Origin: Pseudevernia furfuracea
Taxonomy: Eukaryota > Ascomycota > Lecanoromycetes > Lecanorales > Parmeliaceae
Length of the DNA: 64,000 bases
Assembly (NCBI GenBank): GCA_022315425.1
Contig: JAIUPT010000035.1
Location: 186,001-250,000 of the forward strand
Reading direction: 5' to 3'
Shown: positions 45,299-56,397 of the stretch, piece after piece
How positions within the stretch are numbered: the first letter of the stretch is position 1
How the letters are laid out: each line of letters begins with the position of its first letter
Notes under the pieces: model-generated
What the model saw: the letters and a program-made list of their open reading frames with translations, nothing else
Told to the model about the DNA's origin: nothing
The model's database searches: none
Program-made: the position numbers and the translations under genes

Positions 45299-45482
45299 TG
45301 TTACGAGCGTACCTCGCATCCTTGACACACCTGCCTTGACACTTCCCCTTTAGGCTTAGCGTGTCTTGGCAGGTTCACTCCGCCATACATATATGGCGTC
45401 CCTCCCAGTCCATAGTTGCTCCTCAGCTTGTTATCTTCGTTACATACTACACTACGGTTATCACCACAGTACGGTCCTTACA
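45299..45482 (+). repeat. 3' LTR of element C2
   Basis: 184 bp, identical to 42772-42955. Confidence 0.95.
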
Positions 45483-47354
45483 TATAATACGAAGCTAATC
45501 AAACTTGAATTCGTGTTATCGAAATCGAATTTCTACATATATATTCACAAAGATAGACAACTGATCGTTCTCGTCTATGTAGATGATATTATTATCGTTT
45601 CGTTATTCAAAGATCAAGTGTAATAATTCAAGACTCAATTCGTTAAAGCGTTCAAGATTAAGAATTTGAGGGAGTTGAAGAAGATACTTGAAATTGAAAT
45701 CGAAAGAGATCGAGCGAATAGAGTTATTCGATTGAGTCAAATCATATATATTAGAAAGATACTTCAAGGGCTGAACATGAAGGAGGACAAACATCGTGAC
45801 AAGATCGACATCTCACTTAATAACTACGATAACATATCGTTAGCTGATTCAGACGAACAGAAAATCGACAGTATCGACTACTCTCGAGTCATTGAGAAGC
45901 TCATGCATATGATGATATACACGCGATCTGATATTGCTTTCGCTCTCGAAAAGCTTAGTTAATTTATAAGCAATCTCGCTATTCGTCATAATCATGAGAT
46001 AAAAACGTTGTTAAGATATTTGAGATTCAATGCGAACATGTTTATTGTCTATCGAGGAGGCGATAAGAACACTATACGTCTTATTAATTACTTCGATGCA
46101 GACTATGCTGCTGACATAAGAAATCGAAAGTCGACGATAAGATAGATCTTTATGCTTGATAGTGATTCAATCTCATAGGCAAGTAGAAAACAACGATTAG
46201 TCTCTATATCGACAACAGAAGCGAAATACATGACTCTTTCGAAGTGCTCAAGACAAGCTATTTGACTAACTGCTCTATTCACGAAACTCGACTACTCTAA
46301 AATCATTGATCTCTGTAACAAGATGAGTGTTAATGTTATAGACAATTCTAAAGCTATACTGAAACTCAAGAGAAATAACAATAATATTATTGCTCTGATC
46401 AAGAATCGTCAAGTCAGCGAGAGATCTAAGCACATTAACATCGTCTATTACTACATTCGAGACCTTCAGAAGCTTGAAAAGATCAATGTCAGCTATGTGT
46501 CTACGAACGACATGAAGATCGACGACCTTACGAAATCACTGACTAAGTAGAAGTTTCAGCGTTTTTTGAAACTCATAGATATGAGGGAATTCACATTCTT
46601 CTGATTAGCATACGATTCGGCTAAATCTCGATTTTGTCGTTTTTAAGTTACTTCTTCGACTTTCTATTCCTTCTACTGCTTTCGTTCAGCTAAGTTCTTA
46701 TATAAAATCTTATCACAGCCCTCAGCTACATTTAGTTCTATGCTTATATTATATAGTCGTTCTTTATATATATTATATTGAAAAGAGATGAAATCACGAT
46801 TAGATCTCTTCAACACTCATCTTTCTCGTTCTCACTATCTTCGTCCTCACCTTCTTTTTTCTCAACGATCAACGCTTCTGAGCAAGTCTCGCGTGTAAAG
46901 ATCTATTAATAAGTCGCAAGAAGACCTGTTTCTGACACTATTTAACGATCTATTATATCATGTGTAGGGAGTACAGTCATAGAGCTTCACTATCATAATT
47001 CGAGAATAAGAGAAATTTTCTTCTTATGCCCCAGAATCAGAGATTCTATTCAAAATTTGAATCTTGCACGTGAGACTAGTCACGCGACTGAGAACTACGT
47101 CTACTTCAAATAAGTCTATATGACTATGCAAGACGATTCGACTGATTGTAATGTCTAATCAGAGGGAGTAATGATGATCTCAATTGAAATGCATTACGTT
47201 GAATTTGCTTGGAGAATCAGAACATCACAATCACACGATTATTTCGCTTCGACCCTTTCTTCGCTTCGTCTTTGACGTTATACTAGACATCGACTGTGAC
47301 GAATATATCGATATTGTTGTTATCTTGACTGTGGGTAGGATTAGCCTGAGGGGG

Positions 47355-47489
47355 AGTGTTGAAAACCATGGCAGTCAGCCCTACTCGAACTAGTGGCTTG
47401 GCACTAGTGTGACACCTACTCTCCTGTAGATACTACCTATAGGTCTTCAGTCTAGCCAATACAGTCAATAGTATTCATATTATTCAACA
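47355..47489 (+). repeat. 3' LTR of Copia element A
   Basis: 135 bp, matches 36465-36598 with a few transitions; CGTCC follows. Confidence 0.92.
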
Positions 47490-47494
47490 CGTCC

Positions 47495-47627
47495 TGTTGA
47501 AGATAGTGACAATCAGCCCTATCTACTAGCGGCTTGACAACGGTACACACTTGATGAGTTTCACACTTCATGTATTCTTACCTCCTTAGAGCATTATCTA
47601 GACGACCTAATGATCTATTATTCAACA
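47495..47627 (+). repeat. 5' LTR of element B
   Basis: 133 bp, pairs with 48950-49082; differences are mostly G/A or C/T. Confidence 0.88.
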
Positions 47628-48949
47628 GATTATAAGCCCGGGTTAGCGCTGATCTCTCTCATAGTCGGCTGACTGTGATAGCTGTCTAACAAGCAGAGCT
47701 AGATAAGAAAAGAGATCTAATATCAGTTAAAGTCCATCGGGGATAACAGCAAGTTCATCGAGAATGAACTTGTTATAGGAGTGAGATCCTCGTCTGTGAT
47801 CAAAGAAATCTGAGAAGTGAAATTCTCGCTGAGTCAAAGAAATCTGAGAAGTGAGATTCTCGTCTCTGGCCAGAACAACCTAGAGAGCAAACGTTGACAC
47901 TTTCTTTACTCGAGATAAAAAGTTCATTGGGTGGGTAATACGAAACATTCTTCTTCTTCTCTCGACAATCATTCGAAATCAGTCGTTACGAAGATCATTC
48001 GAATTCTCTTATCAATCTTCGAATCTAATACTCGACGGTTATTCGATTTCCACAGTGAGTCTGCTACGAAACCCGATTCTTTCGACACACATGCATGCAT
48101 TGATTTTTTTTCGATTCTCAGCAGCCTCTTTCTTCGATTCTCAACAGAATAATTCTACAGTCTCTAAGAGAGTACGATGCGATACCTCAATCTCAAATTC
48201 ATTTCCTCCCACCCCGCCCTACATCAATTCAATAGGGGGAGCCATCAAGCTACGTCGAGGCCCAGGGGGAGCCGTCCCAGGGGGAGCCGTCCTCAATGGG
48301 AGTCACCATATTCAAGTTGCAGACCCATTTATTCTTTTTAGAGTACGACCGCCTCTTTTGATTCGCAGCTCGATAACTTCGTCTGCAATCTAATCTTTCT
48401 CACTCTTCGTTATCTCGTTAAGCTTATACGAAACGATCGAGGAAGAGAGAGAATGAAGCGAAAGATATTAAAGTGATATCCTTATGGGAGAAGCGAGAGT
48501 GACGACCTGATAAAGCGAAAGATCACTAAAGTGAAGTGAAAGAAGCGAGAGTGACGATCTGATGAAGCGAAAGATCACTGAAGTGAAATGTTATTATCTG
48601 AAGAAGAGCTTAAAGAGCACTAACAAGGGACTACAGAGTAATCAGATAATATTCTCAGTGTCCCACGGGCAGAATTACTTGTCAGAGGGAGTCTACCTGG
48701 AGAAGAGCTTGAAGAACATCGGCAAGAGGCTATAGAGTAGTCAGACAAATTCTTAGCATCTCAACACGTCAAGATCTCGATTTCTCGGTTTCTCGATTTC
48801 AACAGAGATCACTCGATCATATCCTTCTTCTACTACGGCTATGACTTTTATTCTCGACGTCATATCTACTTTCGAGGACACCTTTCGGGCTACTGCACTC
48901 GATATCGTCGTCATCACTGACTAGTATAGAGGGTCTGATCGAGGGGAAG

Positions 48950-49082
48950 TGTTGAAGATAGTGACAATCAGCCCTATCTACTAGCGGCTTGGCAACGGCA
49001 CACACTTGATGGGTTTCACACTCCATGTATTCTTACCTCCTTAGAGCATTATCTAGACGGCCTGATGGCCTGTTATTCAACA
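48950..49082 (+). repeat. 3' LTR of element B
   Basis: 133 bp, followed by CGTCC at 49083-49087. Confidence 0.88.
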
Positions 49083-49164
49083 CGTCCGCCTAAAGAGCTA
49101 AGGTATCTAGAAAATGCGCCTAGAACTCAGCTATAGGGTCGCTTTCCGAAGATAGGGTTAGGGC

Positions 49165-49390
49165 TACCACTAGCGCTGTCCAGGACTTTACGTGCCGACC
49201 TCAAAAATTTTCCGCGTTAACTCCCAAATACATTACAGAATATGCGTTACAATTTGCACTCTTCAGAATCTACATTAAATGCCTCGGTGTGGATTAATAA
49301 TGGTGTGTATCAATGATGATGTGGAAGGCCTGCATAGAAAATCAAAAATCAAAAATCAAAATTGCGACGTTGACCACTCAGGCTGTCGTA
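49165..49390. repeat. Right arm of foldback/TIR element D
   Basis: Reverse complement of 33816-34038 plus 36412-36430. It ends ggctgtcgta at 49390, and the terminal word tcaggctgtcgtac is repeated once more at 49400-49413. Confidence 0.75.
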
Positions 49391-49413
49391 CTACTCGTAT
49401 CAGGCTGTCGTAC

Positions 49414-49952
49414 GATTCACTGCTAAGTAAGCATACCCACTCGTCTCTTCTTGTTTCGTTTCTCGATATCGGTTTGGTATTCAAATGACAGGTCATCTTT
49501 GTGTATGTACCAGTATGCAATAGAATCAGCAAAGGTCGCCCCACGCCCGTGCCCAATAGCCTTGAATCAACTGTAGAGAGCGATGTTCTTGTCGGGAGTG
49601 CGCCGATTACCTATCAGGCTGAGAAGCAATCTCTAGCCCGCGTCCTTCGCAATGGTGCACTGCTTGCTACCGCGATTGGCTGTATATATGCCTCAAGTCC
49701 ATAGTGAACCGCTGTGTTGGGTGCGACGAGCGGTGGTGGCGGTCTGTGGCTTAAAATGATTGGTGAACGCTCCAATCACAGCTTCCAGATCTAGCGGTGT
49801 TGCGTCACCGGCGTGCTGTTCTCCTGACGCGATATTTGATCTTCGGAATGGCCTTATAAATGCGCTCGTCTCTGCGCACCGCGTCTTCATTTGATGCGTA
49901 AACACCCGAAGCAAACAAAGAGCTCTTTTGCTAGACCAAGAGCGCTCTGAGC
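49414..49952. other. Upstream flank of the CorA-like gene
   Basis: No supported gene. Long opposite-strand frame (49693-50232) is a shadow of exon 1 of the next gene. Confidence 0.45.
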
Positions 49953-52680
49953 ATGGAGATGGAGATGGAGATGGAGGAGATACCTCTGGTGCCTCCAAGA
50001 GCCCCGAACCGCCAAAATACACTAGAATCTCAGCGCCAGAGACAGCCCTTGCCAAGCACCTGGAGGCGATTTCTCGAGAAGTTTGGTACCAGTTCTCAAT
50101 CATCTGGCCCGGTGGATGATGCCATTGAAGCAGGAGCAAGGCGGTACAGTCGCAACCATCAAAGGTTTCTGAACGATTTCGGACACATGGGCCGCCGTCC
50201 AAAAGCTCGTCTCCATGAAGTATTCCAGTCATTTATACGACTTCCGTACACGACAGCAGAGCCCAATGAGACGGCAGCGGAGTCCACTGAGACGGCAGCA
50301 AGGTCCAATACGATGACCAGTGCTCTTTAATGACTTTCCTGTATTCCGTTTGAGGACTGACTGTTAATGCAGCAGAAGAGGGATTCCAACCCTTGGAAGA
50401 CCCAGAAGGCTCCAGCCTGTATGATTGGCTCAGCTCCTTGCATTTGCAGTTGAAAGAAGTAGCTGCAGATTCCTTCGTGCTATGGTAAGCAGAGGTCTTT
50501 GAAAGTAGCTGGTCAGAGCTGACTTATTACAGTTGCTTCACGGCAGATAACCCCAAGCCTAACGTCGCGGTTATGTATAATGTCCTCAAACCCTTACCAT
50601 CCCAAAATCAGTGCCGCCTCGAGACTCCTCGAACAGCTATGATTTACCTTCTTGCACAGACAGAAGGTGAGTACATTGTGGAGCCATTTCATCACGATTA
50701 GTACGCATGACTTGAGTGCCTATACTCGATAGCAAAATCTGAGCCATACTTGAGAGCCCGATTGGGCCCATGTGTCTAGATTGTTTGCGTACACCTATCT
50801 CTAATAAGATATGAATGACCTCAACCACGCTCAGGTCATAAGGAATTGCGTTCGCTGAGGGATCAGTACTCGTATCCTTGGCGGAAACTTCTTATCGCAT
50901 CTCCTTTGGCTCTCACTCTATCAACATATAGCAGTGCTGACTCCATAATCTGTGTAGGCTGGCCTATTTCTAGGGAAACAATAGAGAGGATCACACACGC
51001 TACAAGACCCCAAGATTTTGCAGTGCGCCTAGAGCTACCATCGATGAGTATTATATAAGCTCTAAGCAGTCTACGATGACAAGCTAACCCCATACCCAGG
51101 TCCGAATTACCTTCCCGAGCGAGAGGAGCATGCAAAAGAGTTTGTATTGACAATAAATTGGCAATATACAGTCGCCAGGTACAAAAGCGCTCTAGATACA
51201 TATATCTGGCAGCCGCATAGTAGTCCGCCGCCGTTTTGTTATGCGCATTTGGTTTTTCCCACAAGCAACGCATCTTGCGGCCCTCGAGCGCTTATACTTT
51301 TTTCGACGACTCGATCCTTGAAGTCTTTTCGGCAGCAGTATGGTTCGACTTCTGCTAGGTTCTCTCATATACAACCATCAGCTATCGGTCTTCTACATGT
51401 AATGTACGCGGTATATCGACTTGCGCTAACCGAAACCACGGAATTTCTGCAAGATGTGTCTCGGCAGGTTTTCGATATGGTAGGTTTCCCCCACGACTCT
51501 TCCAGCAGACTCTAATGTCACATCGACTAGACCTTTCAAAGTCGAGTACGTCCGTCAAAAGAGAGATTCCAGCATCTATTGTTCCTCGACGATTGCAGAA
51601 ATAGAACCAAATTGGACATGGCTTGTAACCTGAGGCTCGTAGATGACTGTACCGAGATCTTGAAGAGGACCCTGCACATCGTTGACGATTCAGAGGAGGC
51701 CAAGGTACTCAGTGTGACTATGAGCGAGCTCAGAGCCGACATCAATTATATTCAAAAGGAGCTAGACGTCGTTGGAAAAACCATAGACAAGCTCCAAACT
51801 GAGGTAAATCATGTCATCTTCCGACGACTGGCGGAGCTTACAAAGCGTCAAAGATCGAAACTCAAAATACCCTGCAAAGCCGCAATACCTCTATGCTTAC
51901 CATTCTAGCAGCCATCTACGTACCGTTGGCCTTTGTCACAGTGAGTGAGCCCGCTTCCATCCTTTATTGGCTCTAGCTGATTTATCGAAAAAGTCCTTCT
52001 TAGGAATGAACATTACCCAAGGATCCGTGCATAATTGGCTGAATGCCGCATCTTACAACAATGACAGCAAGAACAACAGCATCAACGGCAACACTACAAG
52101 CAGCAATAACAACAACAGCATCAACGGCAACACTACAAGCAGCAATAACAACCAAAGCAGTCCGAGCCCCCAATTATGGGACTTGCGTTGGTTCGGTCTT
52201 CTCTCTGGCCCTCTGCTATTCGGTACCATTATCATACCACTGATCACCGGTCCGGCCATTCGATATCTGTGCCGATCCTACGTCACGCTCCGAGTTTATT
52301 GGCGCCTTGGTTTTGTTCTTCTCGCAATTGCGTATCCTGTTCTGTTCTACAATTTTCGTTCCGTTTTAGATGACGACGGGGAAAATAATTGGATTCTTTG
52401 GGGAGTGATTGGGTTAATTATCATAAGCGATACGTCCCTCTCACTCTTCGTGTTGTTTCAAGCATTTAGTGCGTGGCGGTTCAAAAGACGGCGCCGGCTC
52501 TGGACTTCTTGCGTATTTCTGGCTTTGATGGTCTGGCTCTTGGATTTTCATTTGATTCCCTCTGGGAGAGTCCTTGTTCCATTTGGGTATTCTGGTTGGA
52601 TCTGCATACTCACTATTTTACTGGTTGGGTATCGTCGAAAATCCATAGCGAAAAGACGGGCAGACATTAGGACATCTTGA
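49953..52680 (+). CDS. CorA-like multi-pass membrane protein
   Basis: Multi-exon gene starting MEMEMEMEEIPLVPP (49953). Good introns: about 50486-50532 (GTAAGC...TACAG), 50669-50834 (GTGAGT...CTCAG) and 51941-51993 (GTGAGT...AAAAAG). The last joins MLTILAAIYVPLAFVT to SFLGMNI, giving the first CorA transmembrane helix and the GMN motif. Before it is a long coiled coil (SELRADINYIQKELDVVGKT). The last exon (51994-52680) adds about five more hydrophobic segments (GLLSGPLLFGTIIIPLI; WILWGVIGLIIISDTSLS; others), more than the two helices of a plain CorA. An Asn-rich insertion follows GMN directly. Family role is divalent cation transport, but many fungal CorA-like proteins are uncharacterised. 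Frame between about 51800 and 51870 is unresolved, so a hidden intron or a frameshift remains possible. Confidence 0.65.
52072..52149 (+). repeat. In-frame 39-bp exact tandem repeat, Asn/Ser/Thr-rich
   Basis: Two identical 39-bp units encoding NNSINGNTTSSNN twice, inside the CorA-like gene in the loop after the GMN motif. Several N-x-S/T sites could be glycosylated if the loop is luminal or extracellular. Confidence 0.9.
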
Positions 52681-54599
52681 GTACATCCTCTATTAAAGTA
52701 GAGTAAGATTTGGAAAAGAATGCATGAGGAAGAAATATTGACCCGTGGAGGAAGGATCATATAGGAAAGTCGTAGTGCTTTCTGGTGAACGAATTTGCTT
52801 AGATCAAAAATGTCAATCTCAAATGTCTCATGATACTTTTTGCGGCGATGGTCCGAGTATCATACTACGTTGCATCGCCCTTCACCAGATCAGTACGTAC
52901 TCTTGGTCACTCAGAACATGACACAGCACTTTTGATGGCGCTTAGGTGCTTTATGCAAATATACCTCGGCTCGGATCTCTTGGAGAGTCACTGTGCCTCC
53001 TGTCCACCACCTGTATCATGGAACGTGGGACACTTCTCTAGGATTGCAGATTGCGTGACAAGCGAAGCGAAAAGAGAGAAAAAAAACGTCTTACAAGAAT
53101 ACCGGGGGTAAGTTACGCGTCAAATGATGGAAGCTGTTTCGACCCCAAGTTCAAAGTCCATGATTGTTTTTCCATATCTGTCGTAAGCGGGTCCCGGCTC
53201 CGCAGGGGTCCAAAACAGTATCGCTAACATTTGTGCAGGGTCGAAGATACGTATACTGAGTGAGCATGTGGTCCCTGAATACCTACGATTTCAAGAAGGT
53301 CGGGGAGGCTCGACGCAGTTGCCCCCGAGGAGGGCTGCCGGACGGCGAGGCAGGGCATCAGGGTCAGAATATGGGACAACATAAGCAACGCGCGCCCCAG
53401 AGTACTCTGGATCACATGCCCAATTTCTTGCATAGGAATTTGTTGGAGGTCGAATTCAGTACATGTGCTATCAATGGAAATTATATACATCTCCCCGTCC
53501 GAGGTCAAACGAAGACTCTCCGTCGGAATCATCGGATTCGCGAGAGGTTGTCGCGGGGATCGGAGCAGGATAGAGTAAGCCCCCTTCAATTGGTGCAAGC
53601 CCCAGGTGCTCCCAACGCCTCCCTCGGTGCGGCCTTTGACGTGACAAAAGTGCCCCTCCGAGAACGAGAATTGCAGTGGCGAGATCCAGAGAATGTACAC
53701 CTTCTAGAAGAGACTGTGCCCCGGTAGTATGACATGAGTCAACCGTTACGGAAGCACCACTCCTGTGTTGCGCTCCTTATTCTTCTTCTGGATCTACCCT
53801 TTTCTCCGACCGGGTTAGCATAAATGTTTTGAGCGGGATCGAACCAATGTTTTTTAACTCACCTCTTGCAGCATGGCAATATTTGAGTTTGGTCGTTTTG
53901 GTAGCTTGTGCATCATTCTTGACGCTGTCCTCCCCCTTTGTGAGCTTTCCCTGTCTACACTCATCGACTTGAACGTTCCCCAGGAGCTCCTCTGCTGACT
54001 TTTCCTTTCAACGCCTCATTGAGTACATTGGAGGACAAGGTTGAGAGTGAATGTAGTGAAGAAGAATGTAGTACTTGTCTAGTCAAAAGAGCCTGATTTG
54101 GCGGCGCACCGATTCCCTCAAGACGCCACCATTGCAGTCATGTCCAAAGGCACCTCGAAAACGCCGTGGAAGAGAGTGGGAGGGCGCGCTTACGCATCTT
54201 TCGTGATCTCTGGGTTGGGGTTGCGCCGCGCTCAGGTTCTTGGAGCATCGCTGCCTGTCCAACGCGCAGTAGCACAGGGTTTGGCAGTGGTCCAAGTGCG
54301 AGGTTCAAACACAGAATGCGAAGATAGTCTGGTGTTGTCTTCTAGATACAAAAACAACGTCCTGGTTTGAAGCTTGGTACAGCAACCAAGTTTTGGCGGG
54401 AGATGAGCCAATTCCTTCTGTTAACAAATGAGAAAGTATGTTGTGCGACGGGTGAAATGACTCTGCAGCGGTACGGCATACGCGTACAGGTCTCGGCAAG
54501 CTGCAGAAATATCCCTGGCAGATGAAGATTTACCATTTCAAAACAGATGGAGCTTTTCATGGTTCAGCCAAAGAGTGGAACCTTGCAAGCCATTTGGCT

Positions 54600-54840
54600 A
54601 TTAGGCTACGACGATTTGATTGCCCTTTCTTCACGTCATTCCTTAGATTAAAAAAGAAGCCGGCGGGTTTGCACGTCCTGCGTATCTCTACTTTTGATGG
54701 TCTGGCTCTTAGATAGCAAGGTGATTTACCATGAACACACCGCTGTTTCATTTGGGTTTTTGGTTGGATCGAGATGCTTTTTACTTTTACTGTTTGGTGT
54801 AGTCGAGAAGCCATAGCGAAAAGATGGGCAGATACAAGAG
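54600..54840 (+). pseudogene. Degraded partial duplicate of the CorA-like gene 3' end
   Basis: Matches about 52480-52680 in the same order: cgtatttctggctttgatgg-like word with ttttgatggtctggctctt, then gtttcatttgggttt, ggttggatc, and agaagccatagcgaaaagat near the end. Stops and small indels interrupt it. It lies 2.1 kb downstream of the parent copy. Confidence 0.7.
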
Positions 54841-56345
54841 TAACTTATACGTGAAGAAACATCGATGAAGTTTACTTTGATATTCGACATCCGGACCTCT
54901 TTCTTGGCATGGTGCAGAACTTTTGGCGCAGACCTCCGTGTACGCAGTGTATTCATGATGTCTACAGTCGACATATACCCACCCCTCGCATTTTTGTACC
55001 CCTGCCGAACTATAACCCCGCGTAGAGTGTTAGGAGGAAAGTATGATGACCCGGTGACTAGGGGTAGGGTTAAGTGACTGAATTGTATGAGACTATATGG
55101 CTATATACAATGGTCATGAAAGAAGCATGAGAAGCATAAAGAAAAAGTCCATGGAGGCGGCTATGAGAGCTAGTATTTATGCTCGGAAATTCGTCCCATA
55201 GAATCATCAAACAGGTCAATTTGTAAGCGAAAGAGATGAATATAAGAGCGAGTTCTCCGATATTCTTTGCCAGTCAGCATAGACCCACTTGGTGGTCGGC
55301 TATGGCCTTCGGCTATGGCTAGCTGGGTTATTGCCTCACCAAAAGAACAAATAACATAGAATCCAGACAATCCTTCCGGCGGGGCGTTATCCGAGACCTT
55401 GACGCAGGATTGGGCGCCGACCTCCGTACGCTCACTACAACTCTCAGAATCCAGCGAGAACCTTTATCGCCCAATTTGCTCAACACCTCTTCATTTAGAA
55501 AAGTCTCGTGAAGAAGCATCCCAGCAGTGGTCTATGGCCCGCAGGATAGTGCTGCTCGAATCGTCACAACCCAAAAGCTTTCCCCGCAAGAAGTCATTGG
55601 ACCGCAAGAATGCGAACTTGACGCGCTCACCTACTGCAAGGTTTTCACTGCAGCTGCTTGTTCTAGACCTCAATAGATGTAGCACAAAAAAGAAAACCTA
55701 GAAGTTGGGGGTACCCTACCTATCATGGATATCTACTTCCAACTTTGAGGCTCCACCGGAATCCCTCACTCAGACGCACTCCACACTCTTTTGATAAAGC
55801 CACGCATATTATCCTTGCATAGGTATGTTGATATGCTAGCTACATCTAATGCTATATACTAGTAAACAGGTACCCGTCTTTGATGAGTCTCGTGTCGTTG
55901 ACAATACATGCGCAACAACAGATGCTTTTCCCTCAGAACGAGAGAGTTCTCTCTAAATCTTCATGGACTGAAACAAGACGAACTGCAACATGGTCCCCAC
56001 TATCGACATTGGACGCTCGGGGGGCATTTCTTGTCGTTGCTCTTCGAGCACTTTGGATCCGACTCCACATATTCGAGAACCATTTAGGTAGGCTTAACAA
56101 GCAAGGGATAGAGTACCTAGTTGGGAAAATCCGGAGTTCTAATCGCGATCCTCCATGTCCTTGTTCTGGTAATTTACGGCTTACGCAGGGGTACCTTAAG
56201 GGCTTCACGGTAAGACATCTGTCAAATTGCGTTCCGCAGCAGTCCTACCCGCGACAAGAACTAATATGTGCTGGGCTGCATGAATTAGCCAGTAATAATA
56301 AAAAGCTTGCGGAGTACTGGTTTTTTAACTAGGTTTGATTCTCAG

Positions 56346-56397
56346 GGAGACCCCTTAAAACCCCCCTGACCCTTCGGGGGCTCTTTAAGGGTTCTCC
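56346..56397. repeat. Imperfect 52-bp hairpin
   Basis: Left arm ggagaccccttaaaaccccc pairs with right arm gggggctctttaagggttct; 9-nt loop (ctgacccttc region). Could be a MITE core or structured transcript end. Confidence 0.6.

Larger units (their letters stand above)
42772..45482 (+). mobile_element. Non-autonomous BIR-Gag LTR element, copy C2
   Basis: 2711 bp on the plus strand, head-to-head with C1. LTRs 42772-42955 and 45299-45482 are identical 184-mers. The 3' LTR is preceded by a G-rich purine tract (CGGGGGGGGGGTAG). Flanks tatat / tataa are a near-match for a 5-bp target duplication. The insertion splits the Copia RT just after SLYDLKQA. C2 has about 240 bp more internal sequence than C1, mainly after the Gag frame. 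Confidence 0.9.
36859..46550 (+). pseudogene. Copia Gag-Pol polyprotein, RIP-inactivated and split by C1 and C2
   Basis: In order: a Gag region; a damaged zinc knuckle (CFICDNENHLF near 37550); the protease site ADTDASFHMTN (near 37815); the integrase zinc region (MHRRFAHLN ... CSTCAVEK, 38350-38475) and core (LVSIDTCGPLSK near 38530; a Copia-type insertion site follows); the C1 insertion; a Thr/Ser-rich spacer with 15-bp repeats; reverse transcriptase start (RFKARLIARE near 42475; SLYDLKQA near 42730); the C2 insertion; the RT active site LVYVDDIII (near 45576); and RNase H ending RSKHINIVYYYIRDLQK and DDLTKSLTK. Many TAG/TGA codons occupy Trp positions. Dead copy; host proteins would be cytoplasmic virus-like-particle components. 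Confidence 0.9.
36465..47489 (+). mobile_element. Copia LTR retrotransposon A (RIP-degraded), carrying two nested insertions
   Basis: LTRs at 36465-36598 and 47355-47489 (TGTTGAAAACC...TTCAACA), with 5-bp target duplication CGTCC on each side (36460-36464, 47490-47494). A purine tract GAGGGGGAG precedes the 3' LTR. The LTRs differ at a few C/T or G/A sites. The internal part is very AT-rich with many stops. Elements C1 (39191-41664) and C2 (42772-45482) are inserted in it; without them it is about 5.8 kb, a normal Copia length. Confidence 0.92.
47495..49082 (+). mobile_element. Non-autonomous LTR element B (TRIM-like)
   Basis: 1588 bp. LTRs 47495-47627 and 48950-49082 (133 bp, TGTTGAAGATAG...TTCAACA). 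Target CGTCC on both sides, the left copy shared with element A. The sequence after the 5' LTR, GATTATAAGCCC, is the element-A primer site with two G-to-A changes, and a purine tract GAGGGGAAG precedes the 3' LTR. The interior (1.3 kb) has only short frames and degenerate repeats such as gaagcgaaagatcact; no Gag or Pol domain. It probably used Copia proteins. Confidence 0.85.

Noticed and set aside
47931..48393. Overlapping frames inside LTR element B as a possible Gag
   Set aside because: Ser/Arg-rich, no capsid or zinc motif, in two different frames; B is treated as non-coding.
48480..48740. Repeated gaagcgaaagatcact words as a possible CRISPR-like array
   Set aside because: Irregular spacing and degenerate units within a retroelement of a eukaryote.
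50863..51273. 136-codon minus-strand frame with plausible helical sequence
   Set aside because: Lies antisense to exons of the CorA-like gene; treated as a shadow.
53815..53850. gggatcgaacca, tRNA T-arm-like word
   Set aside because: No acceptor, D- or anticodon arm around it on either strand.
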